Shown here piece by piece: positions 1-6,439 of a stretch of DNA of 11,689 nucleotides. Under the pieces are notes generated by a model. It saw only the letters and a list, made by a program, of their open reading frames with translations. It did no database searches and was not told where the DNA came from. The translations under genes were made by a program, and so were the position numbers. Source of the DNA: Chromatiales bacterium (lineage in GTDB: Bacteria > Pseudomonadota > Gammaproteobacteria > SZUA-140); the NCBI GenBank assembly GCA_031285245.1, contig JAITWN010000171.1, forward strand, positions 1 to 11,689, in the 5' to 3' direction. Position 1 is the stretch's first letter, and each line of letters opens with the position of its first letter.

Positions 1-573
1 TACGCCGCCTGCGACACAATCCGGTGTGTCAGCGTCTTCCTCGTCCGGGTACAGGCAGGTCAGGCAGGGGCTGTCGTCGCGGCGATGATCGAATACGGTG
101 AGCTGACCTTGCAGGCGAGCGGCAGCACCCAATACCAAGGGTTTTCCTGCCGCGATGCAGGCAAGGTTGAGCGCAAAGCGTGTTTCGAAATTGTCAGTGG
201 CGTCGAGAACGACACTCACCTCGGCGGCTTTCTTGGTCATGGTTTCACGGTCGAGTCGTACTGCTATGGTTTCCACGCGCACTTCAGGATTGATGGCCAG
301 CAGGCGATCGCGCCCGGATTCGGTCTTTGGGCGGCCAATATCGGCAGTGCTATGGAGGAGTTGGCGTTGCAGATTGCCGAGATCGACGTGGTCGTGATCG
401 GCCAGTACGAGGTGGCCAATGCCGCTGGCGGCAAGATACATGGCAGCGGGTGAGCCGAGCCCACCCGCTCCGACTATCAGCACGGAGGAGTTCATCAGCT
501 GCTGCTGCCCCGCGAAGTCGATCTCCGGCAACAGCAGATGGCGGCTGTATCTTTCGAGCTGTGCAGGATCCAT
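1..573 (-). CDS. moeB: MoeB/ThiF-family adenylyltransferase (MoaD-activating E1-like enzyme), partial
   Basis: Cytoplasmic E1-like enzyme that adenylates the C-terminal Gly of a ubiquitin-like sulfur carrier, here presumably MoaD, before it is sulfurated. I translated the minus strand from ATG at 573; 191 codons stay open to the window edge, so the C-terminal part (about 60 residues in a typical 250-residue MoeB) is missing. Visible motifs are RYSRH (residues 9-12 onward, with the arginine-finger region), the nucleotide-binding loop GAGGLGS (35-41), NLQRQ (67-71), K83, DATDN (124-128) and the first zinc pair CLTC (C170/C173). It lies 25 bp downstream of the kelch gene on the same strand, so the two are probably cotranscribed, and the moaACDE operon is divergent nearby. 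ThiF is a close relative and cannot be fully excluded, but the moa context favours MoeB. Confidence 0.88.
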   Translation of the reverse strand, partial: MDPAQLERYSRHLLLPEIDFAGQQQLMNSSVLIVGAGGLGSPAAMYLAASGIGHLVLADHDHVDLGNLQRQLLHSTADIGRPKTESGRDRLLAINPEVRVETIAVRLDRETMTKKAAEVSVVLDATDNFETRFALNLACIAAGKPLVLGAAARLQGQLTVFDHRRDDSPCLTCLYPDEEDADTPDCVAGGV

Positions 574-598
574 GGCGGAGCGGTATTGCCCCTATGCT

Positions 599-1537
599 TC
601 AGCCGAAGGTATACGAATAGAAGCAATCCTGTGGTGTGCGACCATCGTCGGCCCAGCCGCCTACCAGATAGATGGTGTTGCCAATGACTGCAACGCCCAT
701 GGCTGCCAAAGGCCGTGGAATGGGAGGTAGTAGGTGCCACTTTTTAGTTTCAGGATCGTAGCAGGCACAGTGATCGCTGATGCCATCACCGCTATAGCCG
801 CCGAAGATGAACGCATTTGATGCGGCCATGCAGGCTCCCGCGCCCGCAGCGGTCCAGGGCAGCTTGAGCGGATCGAGAGACCATGCGCCAGTTTTCGGGT
901 CATAAGCCTCGATGTGATCAAAGTTATTGAATCCCTCTGGCGTGAAGGCAACCCCTCCCAGCGTCAGAATCTTTCCCCCCATCACTACTGAATCAAGCGC
1001 AAAGCGCGGAGTGGGTAGAGGAGCGATCTGTTCCCAGCGGCCAGTTTCAAGGTCCAGGCGCTCGCAAAAATCGAAACCGGGATCCGTCTTCGGACCAGAC
1101 AGTGTCGCGTCGGGGTGATGTCCACCCAGGATGTAGATGCGATTATCGAACAAGGCACCCGCGGGGTAATCGTGGGGCATGATCATGTCGGGACCTTTCT
1201 CCCAGCGATCTTCATCGGGATAGTAGATCTCAGTGGTGCGCAGGAAACGGAAGGTGCCATTTTCCTGTTTGAACCCACCCCCGATGATATAGATGGCGTG
1301 CCCCGCAGTGAGAGCAATGGCGCCAGAGCGCAGGGTCGGCATATCGGCGCCGCGCGTCCACGTGTCCGTTGCTGGATCGTAAATGATGACGGAATTTAGG
1401 CTCTTGAAGTTCGGGCCGCCGCCGCCAAATCCGTAGATTTTGCCACCGAAAGCTGCGGTTGGGCAGTGTGAGCGGGCAGTGGGGAGGTTGGGTCTGGCGG
1501 TCCAGCGTCCCTGGTGGATACCTGCAGCAGTGGTCAT
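599..1537 (-). CDS. Kelch-repeat beta-propeller protein
   Basis: A 312-residue protein made almost wholly of kelch repeats. Six blades are recognisable, each with a hydrophobic strand ending in Gly-Gly: near residues 38-41 (GFGGGG), 86-88 (YIIGGG), 138-139 (YILGGH), 194-195 (LTLGGV), 246-247 (FIFGGY) and 293-294 (YLVGGW). The linking strands carry the usual Tyr-Asp-Pro...Trp pattern (YDPATDTW, YDPKTGAW, YDPETKKW). The N-terminal W...LP..R segment probably completes the last blade, closing the ring. No signal peptide or membrane segment is visible, so it is likely cytosolic. The start at 1537 is preceded by AAGGG about 8 nt upstream. It sits upstream of moeB on the same strand and divergent from moaA. 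Kelch propellers usually mediate protein contacts; some are enzymes. A role in Moco handling is only suggested by position, and I do not recognise a named family. Confidence 0.82.
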   Translation of the reverse strand: MTTAAGIHQGRWTARPNLPTARSHCPTAAFGGKIYGFGGGGPNFKSLNSVIIYDPATDTWTRGADMPTLRSGAIALTAGHAIYIIGGGFKQENGTFRFLRTTEIYYPDEDRWEKGPDMIMPHDYPAGALFDNRIYILGGHHPDATLSGPKTDPGFDFCERLDLETGRWEQIAPLPTPRFALDSVVMGGKILTLGGVAFTPEGFNNFDHIEAYDPKTGAWSLDPLKLPWTAAGAGACMAASNAFIFGGYSGDGISDHCACYDPETKKWHLLPPIPRPLAAMGVAVIGNTIYLVGGWADDGRTPQDCFYSYTFG

Positions 1538-1667
1538 TGCGTCGCCCTTACTTTGAATGTGGTTGTTGTGAGTGCTTTATCAAAACTTCACGACCGGAGC
1601 GCTCTTTCGGGGGGAGCCATTGTCCGATGATTGCGGCGCGCCGGCAAGGATCGAAAGCGGCGAGATG

Positions 1668-1695
1668 ATATTAATCTTTAGGTCGACATTATGAA
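1668..1695 (-). promoter_or_regulatory. candidate promoter of the kelch-moeB unit
   Basis: Read on the minus strand, TTCATA (1690-1695) and TAATAT (1668-1673) are separated by 16 bp. Each matches four of six positions of the sigma70 -35 and -10 consensus. They sit in an AT-rich pocket about 130 bp before the kelch start. This is a pattern match only; no other support is visible. Confidence 0.28.
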
Positions 1696-1754
1696 TGCGG
1701 GTAGTGGAAGCCGGCATGTATTTTGTTCTGTTTCCAGGGCTTTTGTGCTAGCAT

Positions 1755-1791
1755 GCGCGACAGCTTCTTCGGACGAGGAAGTTGATCGCGC
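1755..1791 (+). other. strong hairpin far upstream of moaA
   Basis: GCGCGA (1755-1760) pairs with TCGCGC (1786-1791), and CAGCTTC (1761-1767) with GAAGTTG (1778-1784, one G-T pair, one bulged A at 1785). The helix can extend by TTC/GAG to a four-base loop GGAC. That gives about 16 pairs. A five-T run follows at 1798-1802 but is 6 nt from the stem, so a terminator is possible but not well formed. If transcribed, it would be the first domain of the moaA leader. Confidence 0.55.
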
Positions 1792-1827
1792 AGGGCGTTT
1801 TTAGTTGAGGGGATTACTCCTTCACAG

Positions 1828-1878
1828 GGAATGCACGCCCCACGGTGGATATGCTCTCCACGTCAGAGCTCTGATTCC
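1828..1878 (+). other. possible three-way-junction structure with 12-bp palindrome
   Basis: GGAA (1828-1831) can pair with TTCC (1875-1878). They enclose a stem ACG-G-TGGA / TCCA-CGT (1842-1849 with 1857-1863, bulged G at 1845) and the perfect palindrome TCAGAGCTCTGA (1863-1874), which can fold as a small hairpin. The palindrome could instead be a DNA operator. The drawing is by eye, without energy calculation. Confidence 0.3.
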
Positions 1879-2108
1879 ATCGCACATCACGTTAGGGAGG
1901 CCCCGGTATTGTTATGCCAGTGTCTTGCCCGGATCTTAAGTATTCAAGGATGGCAGCGATAACCTTTGTCGATGCAAGAGAGATGGGTGCGTTACACCCC
2001 CGATCGATAGAGGCAAGCGGAGACCTTTGCTCCCGGGTCGTCGGCCCATCCTTACTTCTCCGACGCCTGTGGGGGCTGTTTGAAATACTCCATGTGAGAA
2101 AAGCCCTT

Positions 2109-2114
2109 GAGGAG
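2109..2114 (+). promoter_or_regulatory. moaA ribosome binding site
   Basis: GAGGAG lies 8 nt before the ATG at 2123 and fixes that start. The nearby ATG at 2116 is in another frame and stops after five codons. Confidence 0.6.
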
Positions 2115-2122
2115 AATGAGAC

Positions 2123-3247
2123 ATGCCCAATAACTCGCTGAATCAGAAGTCGTTAGGAGCGCAGGCTGGTACTGCTAGCGCCGTTTCAGCGTTGCAAGAG
2201 AATCTCCCCGCCCATCCACTTCCGCCTTTGCAGGATCGCCACGGTCGCACTTTCGACTATGTGCGTATTGCTGTCATTGAGCAATGCAACCTGCGTTGTA
2301 CCTACTGCATGCCGGAAGAAGGTGTGCAGTTCAAGGAAAAGGACATGGTGCTGCGCACCGACGAGATTCTCCGGGTAGTGGAGATCCTGGCTCGGATGGG
2401 AGTGCGCAAAGTTCGCTATACCGGCGGTGAGCCCACAGTGCGCAGCGACATCGTTGATATCGTCGAGAGAACGGTCAAAGTGCCAGGCGTCAAAGCCGTC
2501 CACATGACCACTAACGGTTTGTTGTTCCCGAAGTATGCCAAAGCCTTGCGCGATGCTGGACTGTTTGGCGTCAACATTAGTCTTGATACCTTGAAGGCAG
2601 ATAAATTTGAAACCATCACTCGGCGTTCGGGCGTGGATAAGGTGCTCGAGAGCATTGATCTCGCCGTCGAGCTGGGATTCCCGCGCGTCAAGGTCAATGT
2701 CGTGCTGATGCGTGGATTCAATGAAGACGAGTTGCTTGATTTCTGTGAGCTGACGAAGGACAAACCGATCACTGTGCGCTTCATTGAATTCATGCCATTC
2801 GATGCGCACCAGATTTGGGAAAATGGACAGCACTTCGCTAGTGCTGCTGACCTATGCGGGCAGATCGAGCGCCATTACAAACCGCAGGGGCTGGCGCCGT
2901 CACAGGGCACTCGTACCGAGCACCATATGTATCAGGTGCCAGGGTATGCCGGTAAGTTTGGTGTGATTCCCGCGTTTACCCGGAGCTTGTGCGGTAATTG
3001 CTCCCGCATTCGTGTTACCGCCGATGGCAGTATCATGAATTGTCTGTATTCGGAAGCGCCGTATTATCTGCGTGATCTATTGCGCCGCGGTGGTACTGAC
3101 GATGATATCGTCGCGCTGTTTCGCAAGGCTTTCGATGACAAATACAAAGATGGTTTCGAGGCGAAGAAGGCGGCGAGCGTTGCCGCTAAGATCAACGTCT
3201 CCGACATCTCGCGCTCGCGCGCGAGCATGACGCAGATCGGCGGGTGA
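2123..3247 (+). CDS. moaA: GTP 3',8-cyclase MoaA (radical SAM)
   Basis: Radical S-adenosylmethionine enzyme that starts Moco synthesis by converting GTP to 3',8-cyclo-7,8-dihydro-GTP, which MoaC then turns into cPMP. The 374-residue protein has the radical-SAM cluster motif CNLRCTYC (C55, C59, C62), TGGEPTVR (100-107) for SAM binding, the second-cluster cysteines C290, C293 and C307 within the CGNCSRIR region, and the functionally important C-terminal Gly-Gly (QIGG). It is longer than the usual 330 or so residues because of a low-complexity N-terminal extension of about 40 residues before the conserved DRHGRTFDYVRI block; no internal start would give a shorter form. The motif CMPEEGV and the FDAHQIW segment differ from the E. 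coli type. It is the first gene of moaACDE, 80 bp before moaC. Confidence 0.96.
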   Translation: MPNNSLNQKSLGAQAGTASAVSALQENLPAHPLPPLQDRHGRTFDYVRIAVIEQCNLRCTYCMPEEGVQFKEKDMVLRTDEILRVVEILARMGVRKVRYTGGEPTVRSDIVDIVERTVKVPGVKAVHMTTNGLLFPKYAKALRDAGLFGVNISLDTLKADKFETITRRSGVDKVLESIDLAVELGFPRVKVNVVLMRGFNEDELLDFCELTKDKPITVRFIEFMPFDAHQIWENGQHFASAADLCGQIERHYKPQGLAPSQGTRTEHHMYQVPGYAGKFGVIPAFTRSLCGNCSRIRVTADGSIMNCLYSEAPYYLRDLLRRGGTDDDIVALFRKAFDDKYKDGFEAKKAASVAAKINVSDISRSRASMTQIGG

Positions 3248-3327
3248 GTTCGAGTCGGCGGGTTTTCCGCTGCACGAGTTTCAGCACCAGCTTTTTTCAG
3301 TACTTTATCGCTTAAGGAAGTCTAGAG

Positions 3328-3819
3328 ATGAGCTATAACGATCTGACCCATTTCAACGCCAGTGGCGAAGCTCACATGGTGGATGTGGGCGCGAAGAATT
3401 CGACTACGCGTGAAGGCGTCGCCGAAGGCCGCATTTATATGGAGCCTGAGACGCTGAAGAGAATCATGGAAGGCACCCATAAAAAAGGCGACGTGCTTGG
3501 CATCGCTCGCGTGGCAGGCATCATGGGTGCGAAGAAGACGCCGGATCTGATTCCGCTATGCCATCCGATCATGATCACAGCTATTGATCTTGAGCTTGTG
3601 CCCGAGCCGGATAAGAGCGCGGTCTACTGCAAGGCAGTGGTGCGTTGCAATGGTCAGACCGGGGTTGAAATGGAGACACTGACCGCGGTGCAGGTCGCTT
3701 TGCTGACTATCTACGATATGTGCAAAGCGGTCGATCGCGGTATGGTGATTTCTGAGATTGGGCTGCTGGAGAAGTCCGGCGGCAAGTCCGGGCATTGGAA
3801 ACGCTCAGCTACGGCTTGA
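3328..3819 (+). CDS. moaC: cyclic pyranopterin monophosphate synthase MoaC
   Basis: Acts directly after MoaA, rearranging 3',8-cyclo-GTP into cyclic pyranopterin monophosphate (cPMP). The 163-residue length is typical. Key residues are visible: K53 (in KKGDVLGIA), H79 (LCHP), the NGQTGVEMETLTAV block (108-121) and the DMCKA motif with D130 and K133, which match the E. coli catalytic Lys51, His77, Asp128 and Lys131. The start ATG at 3328 follows AAGGAAG at a slightly long spacing. The 80-bp gap after moaA shows no strong terminator, so cotranscription with moaA and moaDE is likely. Confidence 0.97.
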   Translation: MSYNDLTHFNASGEAHMVDVGAKNSTTREGVAEGRIYMEPETLKRIMEGTHKKGDVLGIARVAGIMGAKKTPDLIPLCHPIMITAIDLELVPEPDKSAVYCKAVVRCNGQTGVEMETLTAVQVALLTIYDMCKAVDRGMVISEIGLLEKSGGKSGHWKRSATA

Positions 3820-3861
3820 GAACCAATCCACCCCGTTTGCAACGAAATTAGAGGTCGAGTC

Positions 3862-4095
3862 ATGGACATTAAGGTGCGCTATTTCGCGAGTCTTCGTGAC
3901 CGCATGGGTCGCTCAGAGGATCAGGTAAAAGTCTCCAAAGACAAGCCGACGGTGGCTGATGTCTGGAGTGCTGTTTCGAAGGATCCGATTCCGCCTACCA
4001 TTCTGGTGGCGGTCAATATGGAATACACTAATGCCAGTCAGGAGCTGAAAGCCGGCGATGAGGTGGCTTTTTTCCCGCCGGTAACGGGAGGTTGA
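3862..4095 (+). CDS. moaD: molybdopterin synthase small subunit MoaD (sulfur carrier)
   Basis: Ubiquitin-like 77-residue sulfur carrier. Its C-terminal Gly-Gly (VTGG, residues 74-77) is adenylated by MoeB, sulfurated, and inserted into the MoaE active site to supply dithiolene sulfur. The beta-grasp pattern is seen in the N-terminal strand DIKVRYFASLRD and the C-terminal GDEVAFFPPVTGG. It is 42 bp after moaC, and its stop is 2 bp before the moaE start, so MoaD and MoaE are translationally linked as expected for a 2:2 complex. Confidence 0.95.
   Translation: MDIKVRYFASLRDRMGRSEDQVKVSKDKPTVADVWSAVSKDPIPPTILVAVNMEYTNASQELKAGDEVAFFPPVTGG
4087..4091 (+). promoter_or_regulatory. moaE ribosome binding site inside the end of moaD
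   Basis: GGAGG encodes part of the terminal Gly-Gly of MoaD and sits 6 nt before ATG 4098. This spacing selects that ATG over an in-frame TTG at 4092, which would directly abut the site. The same bases therefore serve the essential MoaD tail and moaE initiation. Confidence 0.6.
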
Positions 4096-4097
4096 CC

Positions 4098-4571
4098 ATG
4101 AAAGTTTTCATCACCAAAGAGATCCTGGACCCATATAAGGAGATCATGGCTTATGAGCGTGAGGCGCTGCCTCCGGGTAAGCATGGTGGGGTGGTGAGCT
4201 TTGTTGGCACCATGCGCGACTTCAACGATGGTCAGGATGTGAGGGCCATGAACCTGGATTACTATCCGGGTATGACCGAGCATCACATTGAGCGCGTCTG
4301 TCAGGAAGCCATGAAAGGCTGGGATATCATGGACTGCATGGTGGTGCATCGCGTCGGTGAGATGGTGCCTACGGATCCGATCGTGCTGGTCGCGGTATGG
4401 TCGGCGCACCGCAAGGATTCTTTCGACGCTTGTCGCTACATCATCAATTACCTCAAAGAAAGTGCACCGTTCTGGAAGTGCGAGGTAACTACGCAGGGCC
4501 AAAAGCACTGGGTGGAAAAGAACTCGGAAGATCCAGGCGTCGCCAAGCGTGTTGCGCTCAAGTCAGCCTGA
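4098..4571 (+). CDS. moaE: molybdopterin synthase catalytic subunit MoaE
   Basis: Large subunit of molybdopterin synthase; it binds cPMP and transfers sulfur from MoaD thiocarboxylate to form the dithiolene of molybdopterin. From ATG 4098 the protein has 157 residues, close to family length. Expected active-site residues are present: R40 (VGTMRDF), H104-R105 (SAHRKDSF), K120 and K127 (LKESAPFWKCE), matching E. coli R39, H103/R104, K119 and K126. The block HRVGEMVPTDPIVLVAVWSA is also typical. It is the last gene of the operon and is followed 26 bp later by a strong terminator. Confidence 0.96.
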   Translation: MKVFITKEILDPYKEIMAYEREALPPGKHGGVVSFVGTMRDFNDGQDVRAMNLDYYPGMTEHHIERVCQEAMKGWDIMDCMVVHRVGEMVPTDPIVLVAVWSAHRKDSFDACRYIINYLKESAPFWKCEVTTQGQKHWVEKNSEDPGVAKRVALKSA

Positions 4572-4597
4572 TTCCAGAAAACCTTGTTGTCTTCTCT

Positions 4598-4624
4598 AAA
4601 GCGCCCCTTGTGGGCGCTTTTTTT
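4598..4624 (+). terminator. rho-independent terminator of moaACDE
   Basis: AAAGCGCCC (4598-4606) pairs perfectly with GGGCGCTTT (4612-4620) around a 5-nt loop, and the T run continues to 4624. This is a classical intrinsic terminator directly after moaE. Confidence 0.92.
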
Positions 4625-4701
4625 GAATACGGATCACCACTGCCCGTATATGTATTTCTGCCCTGAGCTGAAGAGTGTGAGCTAATGGAATCCGCCGTAG
4701 G

Positions 4702-4718
4702 AAGTAATATTTTTACTT
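4702..4718. promoter_or_regulatory. AT-rich palindrome, candidate operator before the nickel locus
   Basis: AAGTAA (4702-4707) and TTACTT (4713-4718) form a perfect inverted repeat around TATTT, in an AT-rich stretch typical of a promoter. A good -10-like TAAAAT is at 4740-4745, but no well-spaced -35 is evident. The octamer TTACTTAT (4713-4720) recurs before nikL at 7352-7359. Metal-responsive regulators often use such palindromes, but no specific regulator can be named. Confidence 0.35.
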
Positions 4719-4734
4719 ATTTAATAATAATTGG

Positions 4735-4751
4735 GGCGCTAAAATAGCGCC
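4735..4751 (+). other. perfect hairpin in the leader of the outer-membrane gene
   Basis: GGCGCTA (4735-4741) and TAGCGCC (4745-4751) form a 7-bp perfect stem with an AAA loop, followed by GTAATTTTG. It lies about 48 bp before the start codon of the barrel gene. It could stabilise the transcript 5' end, act in regulation or terminate weakly; the T run is interrupted, so a terminator call is not secure. Confidence 0.4.
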
Positions 4752-4798
4752 GTAATTTTGTCGCTGGATTGAATCGTTCAGCTTTTGAGGAGAGAGTA

Positions 4799-5815
4799 AT
4801 GAAAGCTCGTAGTTTTATTGGTCTCGCTGTAGGATATGCTTGGGTGTTTGTCCCGTTGACGAGCGCGCAAGCCCATCATGGTGGCGTCTCTGCCGCGTTT
4901 GGTCCTGGCTCACCGGTTGAAACTTCATCTCCAATGACGCTGCCACAAGGCAAGTTCGTGCTTTTTGAGCGCGTCGAGGTTGCGCCGTTCAAGACCTTCG
5001 GCGATCAGCGTGATGAAGGGGGTAACGACAAGTTTACGTTTACTAACACTTTGTTTGGATTCGGTATTACGGATGCTGTTTCTGGCTATGTCAGCTTGCC
5101 TTATGCGCGCAAAGAATTGATTAATGATAGTACGTCGCAGGGCTTTGGTGACATCAACCTCATTGTGCAATACGGCTTCAAGTACGGTTCGCGCGATGGA
5201 TATAAAGGCTGGTATTCATTTGATCGCGATGACGCCACAGGCAAGGACTATACGTTGCCGGAGTGGAAGTTTGGTTTGTCGTTCAGTACAACGCTGCCGT
5301 CAGGCAAGATTCATAACAGAGATCGCAATGGCGAACCGCTGGATGTGAGCGTACAGCCTGGATTTGCGGTTCCGTCCTATAACATCACTGGTATTGCTTC
5401 TAAGATGGTTTCGTCGCACTGGACTTGGAGTGGCGATATCCAGTTTCGTACGTTTACCCTCAATGGAGGATCTGGTGGTGGTAAGCCAGGTAACGAGACT
5501 CGCCTCAATAATGCCCTTATATGGGAAGCTTTCGAAAATCGGGGAGCATTCTTGTCGCGTGTTGATTTGATCGGAGAAGCCAACTTCCTCGATTTGAGAA
5601 AGGATATGGACCAAGACAGGATCTTGGATGACGCCAGTGGTGGCAGCATGATGTATCTGTCTCCAGGAGCTCGTTTCACTTTCTATGACAGAGCAAGCCT
5701 TGGCTTGTTGTATAAGAAAATTGTCTGGAAAGATCTAAATCATGAAGATCAGCAGCAAGGTGGTGAAGGGCTTGAGAAATATCGCTTCATCGCCACGTTC
5801 TCGGTATCGTTCTAA
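4799..5815 (+). CDS. outer-membrane beta-barrel protein, probable metal (nickel) entry channel
   Basis: A 338-residue exported protein. ATG 4799 is chosen because GAGGAGAGAG lies just upstream and a clean signal peptide follows, with predicted cleavage at SAQA|HHGG (after residue 25). The mature chain alternates polar and aromatic residues in many short strands and ends ATFSVSF; a C-terminal Phe is the signature recognised by the outer-membrane assembly machinery. It resembles the loosely defined transporter-type barrels (phenol-degradation MetA-like family), but I cannot assign a family firmly. The gene heads the nickel-uptake locus and is separated from the next gene by a hairpin. Its position suggests that it lets the metal cross the outer membrane; this is inference. 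The mature N-terminus His-His-Gly-Gly could bind metal. Confidence 0.75.
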   Translation: MKARSFIGLAVGYAWVFVPLTSAQAHHGGVSAAFGPGSPVETSSPMTLPQGKFVLFERVEVAPFKTFGDQRDEGGNDKFTFTNTLFGFGITDAVSGYVSLPYARKELINDSTSQGFGDINLIVQYGFKYGSRDGYKGWYSFDRDDATGKDYTLPEWKFGLSFSTTLPSGKIHNRDRNGEPLDVSVQPGFAVPSYNITGIASKMVSSHWTWSGDIQFRTFTLNGGSGGGKPGNETRLNNALIWEAFENRGAFLSRVDLIGEANFLDLRKDMDQDRILDDASGGSMMYLSPGARFTFYDRASLGLLYKKIVWKDLNHEDQQQGGEGLEKYRFIATFSVSF

Positions 5816-5824
5816 GGGCTAGGG

Positions 5825-5859
5825 AGCCTCGCGGTAGAGAGCTGCCGCGAGGCTTTGTT
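5825..5859 (+). terminator. intercistronic terminator or attenuator after the barrel gene
   Basis: AGCCTCGCGG (5825-5834) pairs perfectly with CCGCGAGGCT (5845-5854) around a 10-nt loop, followed by TTTGTT. It starts 10 bp after the barrel stop and ends about 30 bp before the next start. The T tract is short, so partial read-through into the downstream genes is plausible, giving more barrel than transporter transcript. Confidence 0.7.
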
Positions 5860-5890
5860 CTCGCAGATGTTTATCAATATGGGGAGCGGT

Positions 5891-6439
5891 ATGGCTACTT
5901 TTTTGGTACGTCGCAATTCCTGGTTACGGCTGCTGTCAATGCTGGGGCTGGTTTTGGTGCATCAGCAGAGCTACGCTCACCCGGGGCATGCTGACCCGAT
6001 TACGATCAGCCGTTCCAGCAGTGTTTATCTTCAGAAGTTGCTGCCGCACTATCTCAAGATACAGAAGGCGCTTGCTCAGGAAGAGTTCAATGATGACGTC
6101 AAAGGAGCGGCCAGCGCCATTGAGCGCCTGGGGAAGGAAGCAAGCGCGAAGGAAACTGATCCTTCGGGACGCAAGATGTTCAGTGGGGTAGCAAAATGGG
6201 CCGCATCGATTGGAGCAGCAGGCGAAGTTGGTGATGCGCGTGAAGCATTTGATGAGCTCAATGATGTGTTACTGCCGTTTTTCAATGAGTGGCCTTCTCA
6301 CCTTCTTGCGCACGATCTGGTGCTCTACACCTGCAACGATACCAAGCAATGGTGGCTGCAAACCAATGGTGACAAGGTGGCCGATCCATTCCGGGGCGCG
6401 TTGGTCCCTTGTGATGATCTCGTGGAAAAAGAACGATGA
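5891..6439 (+). CDS. secreted DUF3347-like protein of the nickel locus
   Basis: A 182-residue exported protein. ATG 5891 is preferred over upstream in-frame TTG or ATG codons because GGGGAG lies just before it and a standard signal peptide follows (basic RR at 7-8, hydrophobic 11-23), with cleavage predicted at SYA|HPGHADP after residue 29. The mature part is helical: YLKIQKALAQEEFNDDVKGAA, then a C-terminal block with C...WWLQ...DPFRGALVPC. These match the layout of DUF3347, a domain found beside metal efflux and metal-binding proteins, in which a Cys-Pro-Met...Trp-Leu-Gln...Asn-Pro-Tyr-Tyr-Gly...Cys pattern is usual; here the first Cys is followed by Asn-Asp. Its stop overlaps the next start by 4 bp (ATGA), so it is coupled to the NikK-like gene. 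A periplasmic metal-binding role is likely but unproven. Confidence 0.68.
   Translation: MATFLVRRNSWLRLLSMLGLVLVHQQSYAHPGHADPITISRSSSVYLQKLLPHYLKIQKALAQEEFNDDVKGAASAIERLGKEASAKETDPSGRKMFSGVAKWAASIGAAGEVGDAREAFDELNDVLLPFFNEWPSHLLAHDLVLYTCNDTKQWWLQTNGDKVADPFRGALVPCDDLVEKER

Larger units (their letters stand above)
1755..2122 (+). promoter_or_regulatory. long, hairpin-rich leader upstream of moaA; possible regulatory RNA
   Basis: No convincing gene lies between the divergent kelch gene and moaA. The segment before moaA contains a strong hairpin (1755-1791), a possible branched structure (1828-1878), a short perfect hairpin GGGTG/CACCC (1985-1989 with 1995-1999, 5-nt loop) and GC-rich blocks just before the ribosome binding site. 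Moco-sensing riboswitches (the Moco RNA motif) are known upstream of moaA in many proteobacteria, and the length and position here fit such an element. I cannot match the conserved core by eye, so the riboswitch identity is a guess. An open frame at 1914-2141 overlaps the moaA start but has no recognisable content. Confidence 0.35.

Noticed and set aside
1749..1754. Extended -10 like TGCTAGCAT as the moaA promoter
   Set aside because: It abuts the hairpin starting at 1755, and the nearest -35-like TTGTTC is 20 bp away; it could still be real but support is too weak to list.
1914..2141. 75-codon open frame upstream of and overlapping moaA
   Set aside because: No recognisable domain, no good ribosome binding site, and it overlaps the firm moaA start; the region is better explained as a structured leader.
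2186..2833. 215-codon open frame antisense to moaA
   Set aside because: Mirror of strong moaA coding sequence; composition shows no independent protein signal.
4038..4508. 156-codon open frame antisense to moaE
   Set aside because: Lies fully opposite a gene with all family active-site residues; antisense artefact of codon bias.
4625..4798. Cobalamin riboswitch before the metal-uptake genes
   Set aside because: The leader is too short and AT-rich, and no B12-box-like conserved segment is visible; only one small hairpin is present.
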